From: Schistosoma haematobium | Taxonomy: Eukaryota; Platyhelminthes; Trematoda; Strigeidida; Schistosomatidae | NCBI RefSeq assembly: GCF_000699445.3 | Contig: NC_067196.1 | Span: 45,537,806-45,601,805 of the forward strand | Direction: 5' to 3' | Length of the DNA: 64,000 nucleotides | Part shown: piece by piece, positions 10,990 through 22,517 of the stretch | How the letters are laid out: every line of letters begins with the position of its first letter | Position numbering within the stretch: position 1 is the first letter of the stretch | The notes under the pieces: generated by a model | Databases searched by the model: none | Told to the model about the DNA's origin: nothing | Seen by the model: only the letters and a program-made list of their open reading frames with translations | Made by a program: the position numbers and the translations under genes

Positions 10990-13546
10990 TAGTATAATAA
11001 AAATGTTTTCAAAATTTCAAAGTGTTGGTAACCATCATTTAATATTACTATCGGAACATTAAATAAGTATTTCCTTATAATTAGATATTTTTATCAATAC
11101 GCATTGATGAAATTGTCACTAACTTTAACTTGTACAATAAATCACATTCAATTTAAGCTTGAATCAATGGAACATTTAATGTTACTAACAGTGTACAATG
11201 TTAATAGTGTATTCCAGATTGCACAGGAATCTAATATGTCTATATTATAATATTTAAGATACTGGTTAGAAGCATCTCTATTCTAGTGTTGGAAATTTTA
11301 AAGAAATAATTAATTTCAATGCAATTTCTAAAGGGATTCGTAACTACACAGGTTTGCCAAGCTTATTAAATACGAATTTGAACACGTAGTATTTAACTTA
11401 AAGAAAGAACAATCGCACATATACACAAAGTGTTTCAATTTATCGAAATACTACTAAAATCAAACATTTTAGATACAACTATGAATAAGAAAGTAATATG
11501 AGTAGTTTACGTTGACAGTTTATATTTTATTCAAAAAATTATAAAAGTTATTTGATAAAGTAAGATCGGCGCTTTTTTTCCAACAACATTGAAAATTTAT
11601 TTACCAGACATTTTTTGATTTAATAAATCGAAAGAATATTAGTTAGTCTATATACTACTGGAATATTGTAATGGTATGAATAGTAAACACACTCTATATG
11701 GCAGTTTTCTGTGAAGGCATTACAGACATAGGTATTAACTGAATGAGATTAATATTGAGTATATCATCGTTTATGTTAATAGGTAATCTGTGGAGCTGAT
11801 TCATTACCTTTGATATTTTTTGACGATTTAACATTTACATTGTTAATCGACAGAAGCATAAGATTACATAACGAAAGACCTGGGATAAATATAATCTTGC
11901 CCATGGTATCAGCATAGCAAAAGAAAATTAAAATTAGATGGAAGACAAGAGATTGCAAATAATAATATAAGCGTATAGATAACATTGATGTTAATAATGA
12001 AACATTCATCCTTGATTAGCATCACTGCACAAAATCTACCAAGCCAACACAATAAGAGTAATTATTCAGAAAGGTTTTTAAGTAATCGGCTCCAACAGTG
12101 ATTGAATATCAAGCTTCATAGTCCAGATATTTGAAAATTGGTTTTTAAACTTAAACTTCTAAAAATCTATCCGTTAAAATATAAGTATTTACAGGCAATG
12201 AATTCATAGCAGAAATACCGATACCACTATGAGAGATTTTCGTTGTGTGTACAGGAGTAGTTCATGTGAAAAGCAAAAGAGCATTGTTGGTACTCAATGA
12301 TTTTTTTAACATTTTCCTACAAAATATGCATATGGCTTTCTTAAAATGAATCTTTCTAACACATTTTGTTCTAACTTACTCATTGATATTCATTGTTGTT
12401 TCTTTTAATTTCAAGTATTTTTCGAAAAACAGATCAGTAAATCAGAAATGAAATAGCGTAAACGTCTTCACTGCTAAACACTTACAAGCCTATTTAAGCC
12501 CTTATACACTGGCTTGAAAAAAGCCTCGTCCCAACGTTTTCTTTATGTAGATAGGTTTATCAACAATAATAGTTTTAACTCAAATAAACAGCTGTATGGT
12601 TTGATTGCGTCAATAGTACTTAATTTTGTATGTATTCAATGAATGAATTAAAAGTCACACTAATGTTTTTTGTATTTTTCAATCGAAAGGTACTTTTATT
12701 TATTCAAATGAATTTAGAAGAATATATTATCGATTGTTATTAAAGAAAAGTAATTGTCAATTCTACATTTTATCACATTTAGGTCACTCTCTTTACTTCA
12801 ACAGACTGATAAAATCTTATAAACTATTGAAAAATACAATCTATTTTGTCCTTGTGTGAAACTCATCAGCAGCACCATTAATGTACATCGCTTGTCTTTA
12901 ATAGTTTAACTGTAATTTATATACTGGCAAATAATTAGATAATGTAGTCAAAAAATATATTTAGGAGATGAATATATACAGTTCTTTGTTAGGTATTGTA
13001 TTTTCCAGGATTTAATAGGTAGTACTCTATATTATTTTCCTCTATAAGTATACACGCTGTTTTAATGTACGTCTGAACTTCGTTTTATGGTCATATGTTG
13101 ATTATATTTGTGGTTAATGACTAGCAATGAAATTCAAGGTGTGTATTTTGTCTAAATTTGAATCTTTTCAGTCGGATGACACTGTTAGTCGCTAACTGAA
13201 AATATAATCTGTAAAATATTTTTTTCTTTTCTAGTGATTTTTTTTTCGAACTTCTTTGAGTAAGTACTTCAAATCAACATTATAAACATTGAATTCTTGA
13301 GGTATATTTGATAAATTATTTTCATATCGAATCAGTCAAGTTAACTCAATTATGAAATCAACAATTTATTTCTAACAAATACATTTTAGTTACTAAGACA
13401 ATAAGCTTTTAAGTAATATTGATAAAACGCGAATAAAACTGAACATTTTATAATCGATTGTTTATGAACTGGATGAACGGATTGATCTTTTCTAATATAC
13501 GCAAAAACTTGTTAATTATATTCTAACCTCAGTTTATTATGTCACA

Positions 13547-13548
<2 letters not shown>
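10990..13548. other. AT-rich non-coding DNA
   Basis: No coding signal or repeat structure recognised. Short open frames occur on both strands without motif content. Confidence 0.5.

Positions 13549-13584
<36 letters not shown>
13549..13584. repeat. (AT)18 microsatellite
   Basis: Uninterrupted AT dinucleotide repeat of about 36 bases. Confidence 0.95.
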
Positions 13585-13588
<4 letters not shown>

Positions 13589-14722
13589 CGTTTCGCTTGA
13601 ACTTTTAATGTAAACAATGAAACTAACAAATTTGTGTGAATGCTGATTTTGTTTATAGAATAATTTAGGACTACAATGATCTATGAGGTATTTTAATGTT
13701 TTATACATTTAGACTTCAATAATGTAAGAATATGGGTTTTTCATTGACATGATAGACTAATTGATTATAATGCATATCATAGACTTAATGAGTAATTTTT
13801 CTAATTCTTTCAAATGTAAAATCTGACTTTTTGAAAGGTCAGAGACTTTTTTTACAAAAAAAGATTGATTAATTAAACGTGATAACTCAACTTAACGTAA
13901 CGAGTTCATTTTACTAATCAACGAATTGAGCTTTTAGTGATGCCACATCTTCAAGTAATGTATAGGAGTTAAAAATAGCAATGCCATTTTAATAAAATTT
14001 TTAGTTATTATGATGCTATATTTATGTTACGTTTGCAGTAATTTTATCATGTAAGATTTGATGAGCACAGATTACTGGTTTTTCAGGGGTATCATCGGTA
14101 AAGATCTAAGTAATCCAAGAACTTTATCACAGACTGTATCATTGATTAATTTGAAGTGTATTTGTTCTGTCAAATCAAATTATCAAAACGAACTGGTCAT
14201 TGTGTACTGAATGATTACTTATCATCCAATAGTAATTTTCTTTATGGAATAACGTCATCTTTTTAAGCTTATATATATAATAACAGATTGAATTTGTAAT
14301 AATGTATTTAGTATTTGGGCTTATGGTTCGCATACCAACCGAATCCACAAATTGCTTCTATAACATTTTTAGTTAGCAACAAGTTTAGAGAAAATAAAGC
14401 ATCTGATTTTGTAAAATTTTTAACATATGTCTAACTTAAACGACAAAGGGAAAAGTGTTGATCAAAGCATAAGTCATATTATTACATAAAGAATAAATCT
14501 GTTTAATGAGCGATATCATTTTTTTCACTAAAGAATCCAATATAGTAAATCAATCAAACATATGAACTATGTCAAACCACCAAACTCGATCTGTTCACCA
14601 CTAAATAGAATAAACTTTAAATCATAACACAAAAGCAGGCATCAATCAACTGCACAAATCATCATGAATCTGTGGATATTTTATTAGTGAACACGTTATA
14701 CAAAGCAAATAACTCAAAATAA
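13585..14722. other. AT-rich non-coding DNA
   Basis: Nothing recognisable on either strand. Confidence 0.5.
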
Positions 14723-14730
14723 AGTTTAAT

Positions 14731-15006
14731 GGTGAGACTATAATTTATGGACGACCTATGAGCAACGCTAAACTGACCTTGAGAGTGTCCATATGTTAAC
14801 CAGAACCAAATAAGGGTTATAAACCTGTGTGAGGAATTCGAATTATGATTTATAGTTGATGATTAAGATTAGAGTTTTCATCACGAACTGACATCAGCTA
14901 TATTGCCAAAACTCTATTTATCCAAATGGATGAATGAATTTCATACCAAAATCCGAGACCTGTTATCTTATACGTGTTTAGTTTGTCCATAAATTATAAT
15001 CTCACC
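14731..15006. mobile_element. MITE with 8-base target duplication, copy 1
   Basis: A 276-base non-coding element with terminal inverted repeats of about 24 bases: the left end starts GGTGAGACTATAATTTATGG and the right end is its near-perfect inverse. It is flanked by the exact 8-base duplication AGTTTAAT (14723-14730 and 15007-15014). A second copy is at 35397-35660. An 8-base duplication fits hAT or Merlin-type cut-and-paste transposons; the terminal sequence alone does not let me choose. Confidence 0.85.
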
Positions 15007-15262
15007 AGTTTAATCATTAGGATCCAAATAATAACAATCAGTTATGAAACAAGCTTTATATTATTTTTCCTTGCAAAACTACAAAAATGATAGACATTTT
15101 TTTACACTTCCGAAGTTTGTCTAATATTTCTTTTGAATTAACGTTGTATACAAGAAAATCTATTAATAATTATACATTACAACAAAATGTATATGTCATT
15201 ATAATAAGAATAAACTATAGGTCCTCTATTTAATAGACAAATATTTTTTGATTGACATCATG

Positions 15263-15438
15263 AACCGATTGATGCTAGACCACCATTGAAAACCTGGAAG
15301 CACTGGATGGCCGCTTCGTCTTATTGTGGGATCCCGCGAGCGGGATCGTGGATGCGCACTGCTGAGGAGTCCCACAATCGGACGAAACGGCCGTCCAGTG
15401 CTTCCAGGTTTTCAATGGTGGTCTAGCATCAATTGGTT
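15263..15438. mobile_element. Hammerhead foldback element, copy C (compact)
   Basis: A 176-base near-palindrome. The left arm (15263-15338) and right arm (15366-15438) share GATGCTAGACCACCATTGAA and AACCTGGAAGCACTGGA. No tRNA-like insert is present; the centre is the short palindrome GATCCCGCGAGCGGGATC. The right arm contains an intact-looking hammerhead core on the + strand. The left arm keeps only the 3' half of the mirrored ribozyme. Confidence 0.8.
15356..15401 (+). ncRNA. Hammerhead ribozyme with intact core (copy C)
   Basis: All conserved parts are present. Stem I is GCACTG (15356-15361) paired with CAGTGC (15396-15401). The core is CTGAGGA (15362-15368). Stem II is GTCC/GGAC closing a 7-base loop (15369-15383). 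Then comes GAAA (15384-15387), stem III formed by the self-complementary ACGG/CCGT with no loop (15387-15394), and cleavage triplet GTC with scission expected after C15395. The loop-less stem III resembles schistosome Sm-alpha ribozymes, which are thought to act best as dimers. No mismatch occurs in any helix. Confidence 0.88.
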
Positions 15439-17822
15439 ATTGATACCAATCAAAAACTTAATAAATCTCCACAACCCTATACTGAGATAAATAGTTTTTA
15501 GTCTACATTAGAATTCTCATTTTCACTTATCACATTTCATGTCAAATTTTGAGAAGAAATATTTTCGTCCATAATATTAGACATGCTTACATTTGTATGG
15601 CTAACAAAATAGGTTATTGTCAGATAAAAGTAGATTTCAATCACATAAGTAACATAAATTCGAATGATGCAATACTTTAACTACTGATTGTTAACATTCA
15701 TGAACACGTTCAAAAAAATAAATTCTATATTATATTTTAATTGAAAAGTTATATATTACATAATCTCATCACTGGTCATATGTAGTCAAGTCTAAGCACG
15801 AATTTACTTTCATCAATATTTAATAGGCCAACTTTCATTGATTATTATAATTACATTGCTAGTTAGTTATATTTAAATAATAAATACGATTTAGATAGAT
15901 CTTATTCAGCTGTGTTTTTGAATTTGGATATAATTACAACAGTACCAAAAAGGGTAGTCAACTAATAAGAATAGTCATAGAGTGAAAAAAATAATTATCT
16001 TCTCTGAAATTACTGTATAATTGTGTTGCAGTTATGAACATACAGTGAGTGTTGAGTAAATGAACTAAAATGACAATAGATGATCACTAAAACACTCATA
16101 CACTTACTTTATACTTGACATATTTACCATTAAACATCTAAATGTGTTTTAACGCAAACCAAGGAGATAATATAACTAAATAACACATTACTGATTATTT
16201 TCCTGTAAAACCGTAAATAGATTACCACTTATTTCATAACACCATAATAATTGACATGACAAATACATGACAAAGATAATTTATGTATATTTAATCATTC
16301 ATGGTGTTTGTTGGTTTGTCTTGTTCTAAACAAATGAGGTTCATTTTGAATGTCCATCTGAAAAGGTAATACCATACAAAGAATTCATTTGTTTCTTGCT
16401 GTTATTATCATAAAGGATAACTATATTGTAAAAAACATTCTTTCTGTCTTTAGCCCTAAAAAAAATATCTGTTTAAAGCAGTCGATTCAAAGGAATTGTG
16501 ATTATTGAAACGTATATTAGAAAAGTAGTCATATGAATACAGGTGGATAGATTTTTCACAATTCTTAATAGGAATCCTTGAGCTGTGGAATTATTGAAAT
16601 CGGAAGTATGACATTAACCCACAGATGAAACTGAATAAGGATAGGAATCTAAAAAAGATCAACCAACCGGTGGTTTGAATTATGTTTTTTATCGCATTAA
16701 TATTTAGAAAAACATTAAAGGCTAAGGCAGATTTCAAAAGTATCACCTCTATTATCAATATATTTTGAAGTTAGCCTGTTTATTAATGAATTATTTATAG
16801 CTACAAGTGACAGAGAACTTTTTGTAGGTTGATATGAATTAAAACTGTATAATGATAGTGTATTGACTATACATATATCAATTCTTTGTAAACATGAAGA
16901 AATACTATGTTATTTACATTACTGATTTTGAATTATGATTGAATACTGTAAAAGTAATAGATATTTTTATATGAAGAATCCCTTATTTCAGCATTGGACA
17001 AATGTTTCGTTATACGCCAACATGAATGTAGATTGTACTGAACTTATGACGATCAGATATCTTGGCACGCATAATATTCTTAGACCACTGAGTGGTGGTA
17101 GTTCAAATTTCCGATTTCATTTATTAATGTAGAAACTAATTCTTTTATTGAAAGATATACTAATACATAAGATTTGTCAACAATTATATTTTGATCAGTA
17201 TAACTAATCGTATTTATTTTTGGTAAACAGAAACTCACGATTTTAATTTCCTCAATGAACTTTAAAAGACCTTAATACATCTGTCGTGTGGCGTCGAGTC
17301 GCGGTAGACTGTCAACACCACTACAAAGGAACGCGTGCCAGGATATCCATAAAATCCCTTGGAAGCCAAATATCAGAAGGCAGTTAATGGATCAAGTCGA
17401 GATATATTTGCTGGCGATCTCGTGGTATCGAAAGAATACCGAGATCGTGCCAGGATACAAGCTTGGTTACTGAGCGTAACCGGATTCGCACAAGGTCACA
17501 ATCGAAGTAAGTATAATGGGTGTTTTTAGCCCAGTTTAACAAAGAGCACATTAAAACAAGCACTGGTACAATTGGTTATAATAATAATTGTTTTCATCAA
17601 ACCAATCGTGTTCTCGTGATAAAAGTAAGTCACTACACATCTTTGAATATACATCACTAACTTGTATAATTCTAAAATCCAACAAAGAAGACCTTTCGAT
17701 CTTTATATTTCAAGAAATTTCGCCTAGCTCTTATCATGGATTCTTCCAGTAGACTCTAAATAAAAGTCCATTTTAAATTTATCAAATCTTGTAATTTTGG
17801 GAATAGTAGTTGTTGTTATTAT
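15439..17822. other. Non-coding DNA, no gene seen
   Basis: AT-rich apart from a less AT-rich patch at 17280-17530, where a 61-codon open frame occurs without recognisable motif. It could be a fragment of an unknown repeat. Confidence 0.5.
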
Positions 17823-18240
17823 TATTTGAATTCATAAACATTGGTACAAGGAGGCACCCAACAGATACACCACATAAATTATTTGATTTATGTGAGAGCT
17901 TGGATACTTCCCCGGTGCCCAAACAGAAGCAGGTGGTTTTCTTAGGGGGTTACACCCCAAGCTTTTGACCTCAAGGTCTAATCCACAAAGCAGTGGAGTA
18001 ATGTCAGGAGATGCAGTCCTATGGTAGTCGGTGACCCATAATTGGTTCACACGTCATTTGTTTCCTCAGGATCCTGGAGCCCATGTATACCATTGGTTTG
18101 GGATCGGAGTTTTCCAACTTCCCTGGGTGGATGCTCGATATCCACCAACCAGGTCAAAACGCCGGACATTCACTTTTCGTCCTCTCAGTTTCGTAAACAA
18201 CACCCCCGCCACAAAAAGGCAGTAAGTAGGACTTTCCTGT
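17823..18240 (-). mobile_element. 5' UTR fragment of the array-type LINE
   Basis: Read on the - strand this matches, with divergence, the 5' region at about 50350-50600: shared words include CATGGGCTCCAG, CACCGACTACCAT (CACCGGCTACCAT there), CATCTCCT and GGGGTGT. It contains only leader sequence and no endonuclease or RT, so it is another fragment that keeps the 5' end. Confidence 0.65.
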
Positions 18241-18559
18241 AGTAATAGTAAACTAAACGGTGGTAAAGTTTTGTTATCCCTAAACGAACAAATAATGTTG
18301 AACGAGAATATACATTATATTAAAATTTCTGTCATACCCAAATATTATTCGATATTTTGATTATGGATTTTTCAAAATACTGGTGGAAATGTTTTTATAC
18401 TATATTCATATACATGAGAATGAAACTCACTGGTTACTTGTATCTCAATATTTATAAGTTTTTTTCAACTAATGATTGTATTGATAAGAGAAATAAATGT
18501 TCACATTTGCTAATGCACAAAATAATAAAAATATTTTGGATTGAACTGTTTTATCAAAT

Positions 18560-18680
18560 TACTACTAACATTTTGTTGGAGTTTTGTTTTCTGAAATGGA
18601 TAGCTTGCTCGTGGAGCTTTCATCGTTCTTCTGAACGATATCATCAGCACAAACTTCAGGTAGAAGTGAAGTGTTCTCCA
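18560..18680 (-). mobile_element. Penelope-like element 3' fragment
   Basis: About 120 bases closely match the 3' end of the Penelope-like remnant at 9995-10110, including GGAGTTTTGTT, CATCGTTCT and AGGTAGAAGTGAAGTGTTC, in the same orientation. It is a 5'-truncated scrap without coding capacity. Confidence 0.75.
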
Positions 18681-19038
18681 CTATTAATATTCTTGGTTGT
18701 AGTTATTTTTTGTTTAAAATTATTTACCTATGAACGAATTACAATGACTTCAAATGTTATTTAAAAATATCCTTTTTTTATTAATTTACAATTTGGTAAT
18801 TTTTAAGTTTGCATTATCCTATTCTCAGTAATCAAGACTGAATTTTCATTATTCTTTGTTGGTAAATCTATTTCATGAGTGAACGCTTCAACATTACTAT
18901 TTTGCTGGACATTTAATTACACATGAAATCGTGATTAACAGTGAATTCTAATAAGTAAGTTTCATCCTATCTAGGATTCATTTGGTGGATATGATTGTAG
19001 CAATATTTATTTTCCCACCTAGATCAGAAAAAAGTACC

Positions 19039-19559
19039 TATTGTGTTGTGTCATTATGACCCTCTAGTTATCACGTAATCTATTCGCCAATCAAAATACT
19101 ACTTATTCGCCCTTATACTGTACTAAACCAATGACGTCCGACCGGTCTGATCAGCCTAGCATCCTACTGGTCCGTTGCTCGCCTCGCCCTTCACTTGAGT
19201 CCAGAATGCCAATAACAACCTCCACTATGAGAATTATTTATTTCGGAAGTACTGGGTTTATATACTAACCAAACAGACCGCAACGTACCATAAAATAGGA
19301 AATAACATTTGTACAAAATATAGCCAAAGGTGGCTGTGAACTTGAGAGACAGTAATTAATAAACTGAGTACAACATAAGAACAGCAAATCGTACAATAAT
19401 AATTTATAGGTCAAAATAAAGCTTATAATAAGATGAATATAAATATACACAATCTAGTTACTGAATAGTTATACCACAAGAATTTATAGATAATGTAATT
19501 CTATTAACAGGTCTCAGAAGTTACTCGTAATGTAATCTTCACTAGGATATAACATATTG
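19039..19559 (-). mobile_element. Solo LTR with 5-base target duplication
   Basis: The LTR occupies 19044-19554 (511 bases). On the - strand it starts TGTTATATCC and ends ACACAACA. It is flanked by the exact duplication TATTG (19039-19043 and 19555-19559), as expected for Ty3/gypsy-type integration. Its sequence is homologous along its length to the solo LTR at 23096-23628 in opposite orientation. No internal gag or pol is present, so it arose by LTR-LTR recombination. A shared internal block, ACCGCAACGTACCATAAAAT, recurs in all LTRs of the window with small changes. Confidence 0.85.
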
Positions 19560-22517
19560 TTTTAGAGGTTAATGACTTATTCATTTAACTACTGAGTCTC
19601 TTTAGCGAATAACTTTTTTCAAAGGGTATACTATTCAGTCGTAATTGCTTGTATTATTCTGTTGTAAAAACTATTAGATTACTGGATCACTAAGCTTTTA
19701 TTATCAAAGAAGAAACAAAAATTTAAGAATATCTATTCAGTCTTTATTGAACTATATTAAATCCAATAAAAGTTGTATTCCCTTAAACTTGAGATGAAAT
19801 ATGTTATTTTTTAGTGTATATTTATGTCTTAGAAATGATAGAAATTTCCAAATTTTATTGATATAATAAATACATAACTTTCATTTCACTCTAACTGTTA
19901 TATTCACATACCGTGAAAATATTATATACTAAACTAAATAGATAGATTTACAAATTCAACGTTATAAGATGTACATGATAAATTTTTCAAAACTAATTTA
20001 AATGGGCCATTTTATACATTTTATGGAATAACTGTACAGAAACATTTAGTCATTTCTTAATCAAATTGTTTATATGACCTATATTATATTAACTATTGTC
20101 CAGTAACAAAGATATAAGAACAAAGTAAACAAGTGTATATGTTAGTTACTATTTAAATATCACTCAGTTGATCATTATCATATTTCTAGTTTATTAGTTA
20201 TATGTAAATAGATATAAAATATACAAGGTATTACAGACTATCAAACATATTTCCTTTTTTTCAGTGTGTTCGTTATAATCAGATACATTTATAAACTCAT
20301 AAGGGAAGAAATCAATCAACACAATCAAAAGAATCAAATTAGTTCCCCCCCTAACTCCAAACATACATAGATTTAAAAAAGGAAACTAAAAATCTAAATA
20401 AATCCATACGAAAATTTTATAAACAATGATAAACATAAATTTTCAGGTTTACGTGCACTGCTTTAAATTATAAACATGATTTCAGTGTAAACGTTTGTAA
20501 AAGTTTGTAAAGAATGCTATTTAACGTTAGTTATTACCTTTACTTCTCACTTTATCAAATTAATCTTTGTTAGTTGGTTTGAAATAATAAGGAATTTTTG
20601 ATTTTATCATGTCTTTATATGGAATAATTTGTAAGAAAATAATATGTTATTGTTGATGTGCCAAAAACTAAAATCACAAACTTTAGTTTCCAGCGGGTTA
20701 CGGTGATTGATTATGATCTAAAAGTCTGTATTCTCATGAATATAATTTTGTTTTCAAAAAATTGTTTAGCGGTTTCTCAAGAAAACTTTGAGAAATGAAA
20801 TGAAATACATTCTATACCTACTAACAGAACATGCGAAGGAGTGTATATTTTTGCCTAATCTGTTCAGTAAACTTTCTTTTGTCAGTGTATTGACACTGTA
20901 TCAAACGTTCCAACTATCTAGTCCTTTTAAATACGCTTCTATAGTGAAAGTATTCACTGACTCCTTTATTCCAGACCTCAGAAATCACAAAACATAAAGG
21001 TGTTGATATTTTGTAATCATGAGTTGTAACTTATTATTTGCTGCGAAAATTAATAATTTTGGAACTCCAGCTTGTTTAGTTAAATTTTCAGCTAACACCT
21101 TTGTGTATACCCGAGTCAATCCAAGCATTTATTTAGTTGTCGCTCTGTGTAATTGTGTACTTTGAAAATAGTAAATGTATTGTTTGATATTATTTTTCAA
21201 ATCACGATAGAAAAGACAGTTAAAACGTCAGCTAGCATCATGAAACTTTCTGATAGAAACCTAAGATATAAACTGGAGTCATTTAATGCTCTGATTTCAT
21301 TGGTGACAAGGTTTATAAATGTACGAAGCCCAACGTTAGCTGAACAGAATAACTACTTTTTTCGTAATTCCTAATTTAGTCATTACTTGATCCCCAGCAT
21401 ACCGATTATTTCGAAATTCAACTTCATTTGGAATTCTTAGCTAATTTAATGTTTACTGTTTTCTGTATACACGTTAATAAATCGAAAGTATGTACTATTT
21501 CCACTGTTTAGTAGTAGATTGATAATCTTAGATTTTTACAAATCGCTAACTAGATAATAACTAATTTTAGGATGTTTCCCTCAATGGTGACGAATATCTG
21601 TCACTAAGACAATTTAATTTAGCCAAGTAATTACTTGATGTTACACTATAGCCTATTACATATAGTTCAAGATACCTGTTCTCACTTTATCATTTATATG
21701 TTCATACACCTGGTGAACGGTTCGATCTGAAATGTTGTTCGAAACTTAAGGTTTGTTAAGTTCGGTTCCATAACCTGCCTGAGTCACAATATGAACTAAA
21801 ATGAGGTATTTCTTACAAATTACTCATTGGTTATAACTTCAGTGTATATTTAATATCATTTACTGGTTTTTCAAGACAAAAACCTTAACTCCTCTCATAA
21901 GGACGTGTTTACTCATTTGCCGATTAGTAGCCATCATATGAGTAGGTTGGAAGAAGATCATTTATGATCTAACAAAAATATAATTCTATGAAGTTGTATA
22001 CTGTCGAACTGATTCGTGCTACAAGGTTCAGTTTTATCACGAACGATGTTTACATAACATGTGGCTATGATCAGTTTCATTAAGATAGAAGTCTGCATCC
22101 TACGCTTAAATCTTTGATTTTGATAATTTTATGTACTTTTCAATCTTAAATTTCACCTTACTTCCAAATCAAATCCTCTATGTTAAAATTTGTAATATCA
22201 ATGATTTTTCGCTTCTACTTTTTTTATTTTACTTGGTAACAGTTTCGTCATTGTGCTTGGATTGTAACAAACTTGTCCCACATTTCAAGTTCTGTCAACG
22301 ACTGATTGATCAACTATCTATGTAAAGAACTTTGTTTATTTCTTAGTGATTTTTATTTTCGGTGACTGTTTTAAGTTTTTGTAATAAAATGTAAATGATT
22401 TGGTGTTTCACATAAAGATTTATAAACAGGTAGAATATAAGAAAGCAATACAGAATTTTAGGACCGTTTTTCCTTGAGTATTAAAAAATTACACCCGGTC
22501 TATGAATAATTGAAAGT
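19560..22517. other. AT-rich non-coding DNA
   Basis: Nearly 3 kb without any coding motif, RNA gene or repeat edge that I can support. Confidence 0.5.

Noticed and set aside
17288..17473. 61-codon frame in a GC-richer patch
   Set aside because: No recognisable domain and no repeat partner seen here; kept only as a note in the non-coding entry.
18357..18764. 135-codon open frame on the + strand
   Set aside because: AT-rich, hydrophobic chance frame that runs through the Penelope-like 3' fragment; no splice context or motif.
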